23,208 nucleotides of DNA from JANWZL01 sp041640815 (GTDB lineage Bacteria; Pseudomonadota; Gammaproteobacteria; Burkholderiales; Thiobacillaceae): contig JBEPZO010000035.1 in assembly GCA_041640815.1 (NCBI GenBank), forward strand, positions 1 to 23,208. Direction: 5' to 3'. This document shows, in pieces, positions 1-5,627 of this stretch; within the stretch, counting starts at the first letter, position 1, and the number at the start of each line of letters is the position of its first letter. Under the pieces are notes generated by a model, which searched no databases, was not told where the DNA came from, and saw nothing but the letters and a program-made list of their open reading frames with translations. Both the position numbers and the translations under genes were made by a program.

Positions 1-400
1 CCCACTCGAGCACCCCGGCAAGCTGCGGCGCCATGGTCTTCAGCGCCAACTCGAATGCCACCCCGATGGCGTTGTTGGCGAGGTTCTGAAGCAGCGCCGT
101 GAGTTGTTCCGCGTTCATGAATGAGAAAGACCCGGCAAACAGGTCGATCCCGCCGCACCCCGCCTTGTAGCTTGGCGGAGCAATGTTGAAGAGCTGGTAG
201 TTCCTCTGCGGGGCGCGCATGTAGAGGTTGCCGCCCATGAAGGTCGTGCCCGTCTGACCTTTGAGCGCTTGCGGGCCAGTCACGTTGCCATACGTTCCCA
301 GTTCATTGAAGAACGACTGCATCTCTGTCTGGATGCTGGCGACCGCCGATACGCTGAAGGATAGCGCGACCGCCGACGCGACAGTACGTTTTTTTATCAT
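1..400 (-). CDS. traH: TraH, F-type conjugative pilus assembly protein (5' part)
   Basis: The reading frame is open from the ATG at 400 to the window edge, giving the first 133 residues; the rest lies outside. Residues 1-22 form a Sec signal peptide (basic MIKKR followed by an Ala/Val-rich hydrophobic core), fitting a periplasmic protein. The mature part has the TraH signature: MQSFFNELGTYGNVTGPQAL, then GGNLYMRAP, then FNIAPPSYKAGCGGIDLF and AGSFSFMNAEQLTALLQNL, closely matching F-plasmid TraH. In F-type type IV secretion TraH works with TraF/TraW/TraU in pilus extension and mating-pair stabilisation. The start is fixed by a GGGGAG ribosome site 7 nt upstream and by an ATGA overlap with the preceding 84-aa gene. 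As last visible gene of the operon it shows that the left region belongs to a conjugative element. Family assignment is strong; element type (ICE or integrated plasmid) is inferred. Confidence 0.93.
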   Translation of the reverse strand, partial: MIKKRTVASAVALSFSVSAVASIQTEMQSFFNELGTYGNVTGPQALKGQTGTTFMGGNLYMRAPQRNYQLFNIAPPSYKAGCGGIDLFAGSFSFMNAEQLTALLQNLANNAIGVAFELALKTMAPQLAGVLEW

Positions 401-651
401 GTTGATTCTCCCCTTGTAGCGGATTTTTTTGAACGCGGCTTGCGCAAAATCTGCGCAACCGACCGGCGCGAGACAGTCACGCCCTCGGTAGCAAGGGCAG
501 CGCGGATGCTGTCGACAGTGTGCCCTGCTGCGCGCATTTTTTTTAGCACCGGCGCGAGCATTTTGAGCGCGGCGGCGGGTTTTAACTCCTGCTCCGGCGG
601 CGGTGTTTGAGAAAGGCGTTGGGCGATGGCTGGGATGTCACTTGTCCTCAT
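397..651 (-). CDS. Small basic helix-turn-helix-like protein, unknown function
   Basis: An 84-aa, strongly basic protein. I do not recognise a named family. After a Pro/Gln-rich N-terminus, residues about 28-70 read as three short helices: LAPVLKKMRAAGHTVDSIRA, then a segment ending GVTVSRRSVAQILRK. The pattern 'G-h-T-x-x-x-I-x-x-x-L ... G-h-x-V-S-x-x-x-V-x-x-h-L' is what DNA-binding helix-turn-helix segments of plasmid accessory and mobilisation proteins look like. The tail is Lys/Arg/Ser/Thr-rich. Translation start is supported by GGAG 7 nt upstream; the gene overlaps its upstream neighbour by 14 bp and traH by 4 bp (ATGA), so expression is coupled to traH. A role as a transfer-operon regulator or relaxosome accessory protein is inference only. 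Confidence 0.72.
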   Translation of the reverse strand: MRTSDIPAIAQRLSQTPPPEQELKPAAALKMLAPVLKKMRAAGHTVDSIRAALATEGVTVSRRSVAQILRKPRSKKSATRGEST

Positions 652-859
652 TTTTTATCTCCAAAAGTTCGGTTGCGTGCTTGTGTGCGCGTTCTCCGGC
701 ATGCAATAGATCTTCTAGAGACGTCAGCAAATTTTCGACGGGCAATATCCCTGCCATCTGGATGGCAGTTCGATGGCAGACCTGCAAGTGATCCAGTATT
801 GTTTCTAACAATTTGCAGATCGCCCAGATGTCATCGCGGATTAACTCCTGATTGCTCAT
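638..859 (-). CDS. Hypothetical 73-aa helical acidic protein
   Basis: Unrecognised small protein of 73 residues. It appears all-helical: IRDDIWAICKLLETILDHLQ, then an Ala/Ile/Leu segment, then VENLLTSLEDLLHAGERAHK, with an Asp/Glu-rich end. There is no signal peptide and no membrane segment; two cysteines are present but without a metal-site pattern. The start is well supported by GGAGG six nt upstream and by a 4-bp ATGA overlap with the preceding 244-aa gene; its 3' end overlaps the next gene by 14 bp. The amphipathic helices suggest a small oligomerising or partner-binding protein of the conjugative element, but nothing in the sequence gives a function. Confidence 0.65.
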   Translation of the reverse strand: MSNQELIRDDIWAICKLLETILDHLQVCHRTAIQMAGILPVENLLTSLEDLLHAGERAHKHATELLEIKNEDK

Positions 860-1590
860 TTTTTGCCTCCAAACAGTTGATCGTGGGTAGTAAAAGAAAA
901 CTTTGAGAGGTGTTCTTCGGTGAGGACAATTTCCCTACCGCCAACCAATGCCCTGCCAAGCGATTGAAAAACCTTCTGCACTGCCGCCGCTCGCGCGGCG
1001 TCCGGGCAGATGTAAATGGCGCGCGAGTACTCGCCTCGCGCGATGGCATCGAGGTGGGCCCCGGCGATGGCCCTATAGCGCTTCGCGGTTTTGATGGTGC
1101 GCTCTAGCTCGAGCGCCACCCTGACGCCGGCCGGAGCCGTTGCAAGGGCGTCCGGACGATGCCCCCCTCGCCTTTTGCTGACCGGCTGACGGTCGGGGTA
1201 CAGCCAGCCGGTCCAGCCAGCCCTGGCGGCGGCGATGCGGAGTCTCTGGAGTTGAATTCGATGTTCGATCGTGGCTAAACCAACCCGCCCACGCTCATAG
1301 GCGCGCATCGCCGGCTCCCGGCCAAGGAGGGCGGCGATGTGCGCCTGGCCGCTCGCTGTGATGCCGATCAGGCGCCGGCGCCCTGGGGGCGTGTCGATCT
1401 CATCCTGGACGATCCACCCCGCCTTGACAAACCCGGCCAGCGTCTCGGCTACTGCTGAACGCGATCCGAGTTGCATTACCTCAGCCGCGACCGCCGGCAC
1501 AGTCCACAGCTCTGTGCGCAGGAAGGCGAGCAAGCGGCGGGCCTTGGCCTGCTGCCGCTGCATGCGTTCGGCATATGACGCGATCAACAT
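856..1590 (-). CDS. Winged-helix protein resembling the replication-relaxation (Replic_Relax/MobC-like) family
   Basis: A 244-aa basic protein. Residues about 15-75 form a winged-helix domain (RRLLAFLRTELWTVPAVAAE to a G-W-I-V wing and the 'LIGITASGQAHIAALL' type 'Lt..G' ending). Residues about 105-200 hold the order seen in replication-relaxation family proteins of plasmids and ICEs: an HR-x-L-x-x-x-R-L helix, then GHRPDALA, then VALELERTIKTAKRYRAI, then a segment ending AIYICPD. In that family the 'PDG ... hE-E-S-K ... Y' core resembles a restriction-endonuclease fold and the proteins assist plasmid relaxation or mobilisation. The start is backed by GGAGG 7 nt upstream. It overlaps the upstream gene by 7 bp and the downstream gene by 4 bp. 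The family call rests on motif order and was not tested by profile search. Confidence 0.6.
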   Translation of the reverse strand: MLIASYAERMQRQQAKARRLLAFLRTELWTVPAVAAEVMQLGSRSAVAETLAGFVKAGWIVQDEIDTPPGRRRLIGITASGQAHIAALLGREPAMRAYERGRVGLATIEHRIQLQRLRIAAARAGWTGWLYPDRQPVSKRRGGHRPDALATAPAGVRVALELERTIKTAKRYRAIAGAHLDAIARGEYSRAIYICPDAARAAAVQKVFQSLGRALVGGREIVLTEEHLSKFSFTTHDQLFGGKK

Positions 1591-2417
1591 GCTGCCGCCT
1601 CCGCGTGCCGCCGGCGGCGCACGGCATGGAGCAGCGCCTGCCCTCTAGCCACCGCCGCCGCATCGACCTCCAGGGCCCGCGCCGAGGCCAGTCTCTCCTG
1701 CAGTCTCTCCTGGGTCTCCCTCGCCCGGCGCAGCCGGGCGAGCTCGCGCCACACACGCCCTGGCAGGGGCTCCAGGCTCGCCGCCCGCACGGCCTGCACC
1801 GCAGCGGCGACCTCTTCAGGCGAAGCTGAGGCCTCCAGCCGCGCGGCCTCAGCGTCATCCTCGCCCGTCCAGGCGACGATGCCGCTCGGCCGGACCCGCC
1901 AGCGCCTGACCTCGCTTATCGCAGCAGCAGCACCCCCGCCGGAGACGGCGGGGGGGAGAGCGGCATCGCGCGCGCGCGCGTGCGCGCGTGCGCGCGCATG
2001 CTGCTGCTGCTTTTGGTCATTCTGTTGGTTGTTCTTATTAGAGTCCGGAAAACCGGAGTCCGGCTCGCCGGAGTCCGGAAAACCGAAGTCCGGAAACCCG
2101 ACTTCGGTGGACTCAACGGCCTGAGGATAGTCGTAGACGTACGTCTCGGTTCTCCATCGCCCGCCTGAGCCCTGAACTCGCCTAACTACGAGATATCCGG
2201 CTTCGCGGAGCTCCCGGAGCGCCGCAAGAACCGCGCCACGCCCTTCGCGGCCCTCGCGCGCCAGGTCTTCTGCAGTCATACGGTAGCCTTCGGCGTTGCT
2301 AAGCAGTCGCACGAGCACGCCCCGCGCGCGGTAGCTGAGGCGCTTATCGCGGATAGTGGAATCCGGTATCTCCGTCCAGCCGCGCGCGGGGCGGGGCGCC
2401 CGGATAATGCCGCTCAT
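1584..2417 (-). CDS. Winged-helix DNA-binding protein with pentapeptide-repeat linker (possible replication initiator-like protein)
   Basis: A 277-aa protein. The N-terminus (WTEIPDSTIRDKRLSYRARG, then SNAEGYRMTAEDLA and GAVLAALRELREAGYLVVRR) is the winged helix-turn-helix typical of plasmid and phage replication proteins and related regulators: 'the gene is switched to one cell type of rule' reading is avoided because only DNA binding is supported. Residues about 105-125 form a linker of four G-[FE]-P-D-[SF] repeats, encoded by a 15-bp tandem repeat. Then comes a Gln/Asn run and an alternating His/Ala/Arg stretch, followed by an Ala/Arg/Glu-rich helical C-terminus. The start is supported by AAGGGG 7 nt upstream and a 4-bp overlap with the AlpA-like gene. 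The linker looks prone to length change. Function beyond DNA binding is not shown. Confidence 0.6.
   Translation of the reverse strand: MSGIIRAPRPARGWTEIPDSTIRDKRLSYRARGVLVRLLSNAEGYRMTAEDLAREGREGRGAVLAALRELREAGYLVVRRVQGSGGRWRTETYVYDYPQAVESTEVGFPDFGFPDSGEPDSGFPDSNKNNQQNDQKQQQHARARAHARARDAALPPAVSGGGAAAAISEVRRWRVRPSGIVAWTGEDDAEAARLEASASPEEVAAAVQAVRAASLEPLPGRVWRELARLRRARETQERLQERLASARALEVDAAAVARGQALLHAVRRRRHAEAAAC
1967..2001. repeat. 35-bp alternating pyrimidine-purine (CG/TG) tract
   Basis: Thirty-five consecutive bases alternate strictly between pyrimidine and purine, almost all CG with a few TG and CA steps. It lies inside the winged-helix gene and codes on the minus strand for an alternating His/Ala/Arg stretch. 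Such tracts are the classical sequence class for left-handed Z-DNA under negative supercoiling and are prone to slippage. A CAG/CTG-like triplet run (2000-2010) abuts it. Confidence 0.85.
2041..2100. repeat. Four tandem 15-bp repeats inside a CDS
   Basis: Four in-register copies of a 15-bp unit, consensus GAGTCCGGAAAACCG: copies 1 and 3 are identical, copy 2 differs mainly in the AAAA segment (CTCG), copy 4 has A at position 1 and C at position 13. Each copy contains the palindrome TCCGGA. On the minus strand it codes for the pentapeptide G-[FE]-P-D-[SF]. Because the unit is a multiple of three, copy-number changes would keep the frame. Confidence 0.9.
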
Positions 2418-2704
2418 GCCCCCGCCCCCTTCCTCGACCGACCGCGCCTACGATGCGCGTGGACTGGCTCTTGTTCTGTTGCGCCGAGGCCTGCAATCCA
2501 TTTCTCCAGATCGGCGCGCCGGATCACTGGCCGCCGGCCAATCTTCAACCACTTGGGAAAGCCTGGCGGAACGGGCGCGTGCCCCGTGGGCCACTTGCGG
2601 ACCGTGCCAAGCCCCACTCCCAGAAGACGCGCCACATCGGACACGCCGAGCAGAAGCGGCAGGCCGCTCTCATCGTCCTTGCTCGCATCTTTGCTGACCA
2701 TCAT
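2414..2704 (-). CDS. AlpA/excisionase-like helix-turn-helix regulator
   Basis: A 96-aa protein with the compact MerR-superfamily fold of AlpA/Xis proteins: LLGVSDVARLLGVGLGTVRK (helix-turn-helix, residues about 16-36), then a W-P-T-G-H-x-P-x-P-P-G-F-P loop and KWLKIGRRPVIRRADLEKWI, ending in a basic Arg/His/Lys tail. Such proteins act as recombination directionality factors or transcription activators in prophages, plasmids and ICEs. The open frame runs farther upstream, but I chose the Met pair at 2704/2701 because GGAGG lies 4 nt from the first and 7 nt from the second, and the conserved domain begins just after. It is the first gene of the operon that leads into traH, next to putative phased binding sites and tRNA-Val, which fits an excision/transfer switch (inference). 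Confidence 0.75.
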   Translation of the reverse strand: MMVSKDASKDDESGLPLLLGVSDVARLLGVGLGTVRKWPTGHAPVPPGFPKWLKIGRRPVIRRADLEKWIAGLGATEQEPVHAHRRRGRSRKGAGA

Positions 2705-2746
2705 GCTCCCTCCAGAGACCAGGATGGTCAGATATTTTCTATGCCA

Positions 2747-2791
2747 TTTCCCGCAAAAAACTGGGAAAAAAGGAACAAAACTGTTCCTTTT
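2747..2791. promoter_or_regulatory. Overlapping dyads upstream of the AlpA-like gene (candidate operator)
   Basis: Two inverted repeats abut. The first is TTTCCC (2747-2752) and GGGAAA (2763-2768) with a 10-bp A-rich spacer. The second, a perfect 10-bp dyad, is AAAAGGAACA (2768-2777) and TGTTCCTTTT (2782-2791) with spacer AAAC. They lie 43-87 bp upstream of the first gene of the operon, the right place for an operator overlapping its promoter. The second dyad could also act as a weak hairpin terminator, but its T run is inside the stem. No regulator is assigned. Confidence 0.5.
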
Positions 2792-2880
2792 CGCTGCAAG
2801 ATCGCGCGTCCGGCGTGTTAGACTCGTCGAGCCCCGGCAACAGTCTGGAAGGGGTGAACTCGCCTTCGGGATATCCGCGC

Positions 2881-2951
2881 GGGGACACTTCGGGGACAGC
2901 GCTACTTGAAAGGCCAGGAAAACAGGGGACGATCGGGGACAAATCGGGGAC
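2881..2951 (+). repeat. Five helically phased GGGGAC boxes
   Basis: GGGGAC occurs at 2881, 2892, 2925, 2935 and 2946 in the same orientation; four of the five are preceded by C and four are followed by A. Start-to-start steps are 11, 33, 10 and 11 bp, i.e. close to one or three turns of the helix, so all boxes face nearly the same side. The stretch sits between the AlpA-like gene and the 3' end of tRNA-Val. Reasonable readings are directionality-factor or integrase arm sites near an attachment site, or plasmid-type iterons. Confidence 0.6.
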
Positions 2952-2980
2952 AGTGAATCCCGAAAAACGGGCAAAAAAAT

Positions 2981-3001
2981 AGCCGACATTGCTTGTCGGC
3001 T
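2981..3001 (-). terminator. Intrinsic terminator downstream of tRNA-Val(CAC)
   Basis: AGCCGACA (2981-2988) pairs with TGTCGGCT (2994-3001) over 8 bp with loop TTGCT. An A run (2973-2979) lies on one side and a T run (3001-3005) on the other, so it can act in both directions. On the minus strand it follows the tRNA 3' end by about 30 nt and ends in TATTTTTTT. It separates the chromosomal tRNA unit from the element operon. Confidence 0.85.
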
Positions 3002-3031
3002 TTTTCTAACCTATTGATTTACTTGATGTTT

Positions 3032-3106
3032 TGGTGGGCAGCACAGGGTTCGAACCTGTGACCCCCGCCGTGTGAAGGCGGTGCTCTACCGCTGAGCTAG
3101 CTGCCC
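3032..3106 (-). tRNA. tRNA-Val(CAC), CCA encoded
   Basis: The minus strand folds as a full cloverleaf: acceptor GGGCAGC with GCTGCCC, D stem GCTC/GAGC, anticodon stem CCGCC/GGCGG with loop TTCACAC (anticodon CAC, reading GUG), T arm ACAGG-TTCGAAC-CCTGT, discriminator A and genomic CCA. Its 3' end faces the conjugative-element operon, the usual orientation when a tRNA gene serves as attachment site. Confidence 0.96.
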
Positions 3107-3119
3107 ACTAAAGCTTCGA

Positions 3120-3149
3120 ATTTTAACTGTGCCCAACGAGCGGGGTCAA
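3120..3149 (-). promoter_or_regulatory. Sigma70-type promoter for tRNA-Val(CAC)
   Basis: On the minus strand TTGACC (3144-3149) is followed after 18 bp by TAAAAT (3120-3125), each 5 of 6 to consensus. The predicted start falls near 3113, about 7 nt before the tRNA 5' end. Confidence 0.65.
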
Positions 3150-3247
3150 AGACTTTTCACCTCGGCAACGGGCAAAGCCCACGACGACTTTTGAGCGCCT
3201 AACCCCATCGGCCCCTGCCATGGTGCGCGCCTATGCTCGACATACCT

Positions 3248-3253
3248 TAAAAT
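3248..3253 (+). promoter_or_regulatory. Candidate -10 element of gltX
   Basis: TAAAAT at 3248-3253 lies 25 bp before the gltX ATG, within TAAAATAGA, the same nine bases found before metG (18072-18080). Transcription would start near 3260, leaving a short leader if the ATG at 3279 is used. No good -35 is visible at the standard distance. Confidence 0.4.
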
Positions 3254-3278
3254 AGAGCTTTTGACGACAACACCCGAC

Positions 3279-4715
3279 ATGATCCGCACCCGCTTCGCCC
3301 CCTCCCCCACTGGCTACTTACACATCGGTGGGGCGCGCACGGCCTTGTTCTCCTGGGCCTTTGCCCGCAAGCATGGCGGCAAGTTCATCCTGCGCATCGA
3401 GGACACCGACCAGGAGCGCTCCACACTCGAATCCGAACAGGCCATCCTGGATGGCCTCAAATGGCTGGGGCTAGACTGGGACGAAGGTCCTTACTATCAG
3501 ATGCAGCGCCTGCAGCGCTACCGGGAGGTGGCCGAGCAGCTTCTCGCCACGGGCCATGCCTACTATTGCTATGCCAGCAAAGAGGAGCTGGAGGCGATGC
3601 GCGAGCAGCAGCGCGCCCGCGGCGAGAAGCCACGCTATGACGGTCGCTGGCGGCCGGAGCCGGGCAAACGATTGCCCGACCCACCCGCAGGCGTGACGCC
3701 CGTGGTGCGCTTTCGCAACCCTCAGGAAGGCAGCGTAAGCTTTCATGACCTCATCAAAGGGCAGGTCACCGTCGCCAATCATGAATTGGACGATCTGGTG
3801 CTCATGCGTGCCGACGGCATACCCACCTACAACTTCGGCGTGGTGGTGGACGACTGGGACATGGGCATCACGCACGTCATCCGCGGCGATGATCACGTCA
3901 ACAACACGCCGCGTCAGATCAACATCCTCAAGGCCTTGGGCGCTCCCATCCCTACCTATGCGCATGTGCCCATGATCCTCGGTCATGACGGCGAGCGGTT
4001 GTCCAAACGCCATGGTGCGGTCTCCGTGCTGCAATACCGCGATGACGGTTATCTGCCCGAGGCCATGCTCAACTATCTCGCCCGCCTAGGCTGGGGCCAT
4101 GGGGATGCCGAGAAATTCGACCTGGCGACCTTCGTCCGCTGGTTCGACCTGACGGATGTGAGCCATTCGGCGGCACGCTTCGATCAGAGCAAACTCACCT
4201 GGCTCAATCAGCAATACATCAAAGAGGCTGACGATACGCGACTAGCTGAGCTGGTGCGGCCGTATCTGGCGCGCCAGGGCATCGATCCTGCAGCAGGTCC
4301 AGAGTTGAACAGGGTCATGGGCTTGCTCAAGGAGCGTGCCGCCACCCTGGTCGAGCTCGCCGATGCCGCGCACATCTTCTATCGGCAGGCGCTGCCGTCG
4401 GTGGTGGAGCTACAGGAAAGGCTCGATGCCGTCGCCGTGCCCGCCCTAGAGGCGCTCAAGGTCTCGTTGAGCACTCTGCCTTGGGACAGATCCAGCCTCA
4501 ACCAGGCCTTAAAAAGCACCGCGCAGCAGCACGGTTTGAAACTCGGACAGATCGGCATCCCGCTTCGACTGCTGCTGTTCGGCACCCCACAAACCCCTGC
4601 CATCGATCTCACCCTCGAACTGCTCGGCAGAGAGGAAACCCTGCGGCGGTTGGCGCGCGCCTGGCCCCTGCTCCGCAACTGCATGCCGGGAGCCAATGCG
4701 GCGCCAGCGCAGTAG
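3279..4715 (+). CDS. gltX: Glutamyl-tRNA synthetase
   Basis: Charges tRNA-Glu with glutamate in the cytoplasm. This is a class I synthetase of normal length (478 aa from this start). The first class I motif is at the N-terminus, PSPTGYLHIGG (HIGG at residues 15-18), followed by the ILRIEDTDQERS segment that binds glutamate/ATP; the second motif is ERLSKRHGA (KMSKS variant LSKR) near residue 240. The C-terminal half is the helical anticodon-binding region. The open frame starts 18 nt earlier at a TTG (3261), but I prefer ATG 3279 because the conserved RTRFAPSPTG block begins directly there and a TAAAAT -10 element would place the transcript start at about 3260. No strong Shine-Dalgarno is seen for either. 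A GST gene follows on the same strand after 71 bp. Confidence 0.97.
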   Translation: MIRTRFAPSPTGYLHIGGARTALFSWAFARKHGGKFILRIEDTDQERSTLESEQAILDGLKWLGLDWDEGPYYQMQRLQRYREVAEQLLATGHAYYCYASKEELEAMREQQRARGEKPRYDGRWRPEPGKRLPDPPAGVTPVVRFRNPQEGSVSFHDLIKGQVTVANHELDDLVLMRADGIPTYNFGVVVDDWDMGITHVIRGDDHVNNTPRQINILKALGAPIPTYAHVPMILGHDGERLSKRHGAVSVLQYRDDGYLPEAMLNYLARLGWGHGDAEKFDLATFVRWFDLTDVSHSAARFDQSKLTWLNQQYIKEADDTRLAELVRPYLARQGIDPAAGPELNRVMGLLKERAATLVELADAAHIFYRQALPSVVELQERLDAVAVPALEALKVSLSTLPWDRSSLNQALKSTAQQHGLKLGQIGIPLRLLLFGTPQTPAIDLTLELLGREETLRRLARAWPLLRNCMPGANAAPAQ

Positions 4716-4786
4716 AATTCCCGCCTCAAACGAGTCTAATCTGCACATCCATGGCTATCCGTTCGACCAATGCTACCAACCAGCGC

Positions 4787-5395
4787 ATGAAACTGATCGC
4801 CTCACTCACCAGCCCTTTCGCCCGCAAAGTCCGCATCGTGGCGGCAGAGAAGCACATCGACTACGACCTCATCGTCGACGTGCCGTGGGAACCGAGCACC
4901 CGTGTGCCCGAGTTCAATCCGCTCGGCAAGGTGCCAGTGTGGGTGATGGAAGATGGCAAGACTTTGTATGATTCCCGCGTCATCGTGGAATATCTTGATA
5001 GCATCAGCCCCGTGGGCCATGTTTTACCTAAGGAAACCAGGCAGCGGATACTTGTCAGGCGCTGGGAGGCGCTCGCAGATGGGATCTGTGAAGCTGCCGC
5101 GACTGTGTTCTTGGAGCGCAAGCGCCCAAGGGAGCAACAAAGCGAGCAGTGGATCGATCGACAAATGCGTAAAATCTCAGCAGGTCTGGCGACAATGAGC
5201 GAAGAATTAGGTGATCAGGAATGGTGCACAGGTGATTTTTACAATCTATCCGATATCGCGGCCGGTTGTGCTCTTGGGTACCTCGAGTTTCGCTTTCCGG
5301 AATTAGATTGGCGTGAACAATATCCCAATCTCGCTGCCCTGCACGATCGATTGCTTCGCCGCCAGGCATTCAGGGAGAGTGTACCCGTCGCGTAA
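4787..5395 (+). CDS. Glutathione S-transferase family protein (YibF-like)
   Basis: A 202-aa GST-fold protein. Residues 1-75 are the thioredoxin-like domain: MKLIASLTSPFARKVRIVAA with the catalytic-position Ser (TSPF), then FNPLGKVPVW with the cis-Pro (KVP) and a 'DSR' glutathione-contact motif in LYDSRVIVEYLD. The rest is the helical domain (SDIAAGCALGYLEFRFPELD, matching the N-capping/hydrophobic-staple segment). Substrate is unknown; these proteins bind glutathione and act in detoxification or redox upkeep. The frame is open well upstream with another ATG at 4751, but 4787 is chosen because it gives MKLI at the N-terminus and the usual length of YibF-type GSTs. No clear ribosome site is seen. 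Codon use becomes more AT-rich in the second half, the start of an AT-rich stretch that continues through rpoS. Confidence 0.88.
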   Translation: MKLIASLTSPFARKVRIVAAEKHIDYDLIVDVPWEPSTRVPEFNPLGKVPVWVMEDGKTLYDSRVIVEYLDSISPVGHVLPKETRQRILVRRWEALADGICEAAATVFLERKRPREQQSEQWIDRQMRKISAGLATMSEELGDQEWCTGDFYNLSDIAAGCALGYLEFRFPELDWREQYPNLAALHDRLLRRQAFRESVPVA

Positions 5396-5627
5396 GGATA
5401 TCAATTCTCATACTGGCTAAGCTTAAGTTTAAGACACACCGGCACAGGCCGGTGGCTGAGTTACAAGTGATGGCGATGCGCTTCGCGATGGCTAAATCGC
5501 TCGCGGCGCTAACCCCTAAAGTTCTTGAGTAACGATAGAAAACTTGCAGCAGGCCTGGTTCGCACACCGGGCCATTAATCAAGCTTTTAAGCTTCCGCGT
5601 TTCTTTATTCCGTAATAAACCCTAGCC
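5396..5627. other. Convergent intergenic region with hairpins (GST/rpoS 3' ends)
   Basis: No gene is seen. Two hairpins could end the converging transcripts: CACCGGC (5437-5443) with GCCGGTG (5448-5454), loop ACAG; and GGCCTGG (5552-5558) with CCGGGCC (5567-5573), 8-nt loop, one G-U pair, followed on the minus strand by a short TTTT after about 10 nt. Neither has a canonical T run directly after the stem. Two AAGCTT hexamers (5581-5594) flank a TT. Confidence 0.4.

Noticed and set aside
2705..2989. N-terminal extension of the AlpA-like ORF to 191 aa
   Set aside because: It would read through the dyads and GGGGAC boxes, gives low-complexity non-homologous sequence, and the ATG at 2704/2701 has a strong GGAGG.
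1..3031. An integrase or relaxase gene next to tRNA-Val
   Set aside because: None of the frames here shows tyrosine recombinase or relaxase motifs; any integrase must be at the other end of the element.
3261..3278. TTG start for gltX
   Set aside because: Possible, but adds six non-conserved residues and would sit at the predicted transcript start; ATG 3279 gives the family N-terminus.
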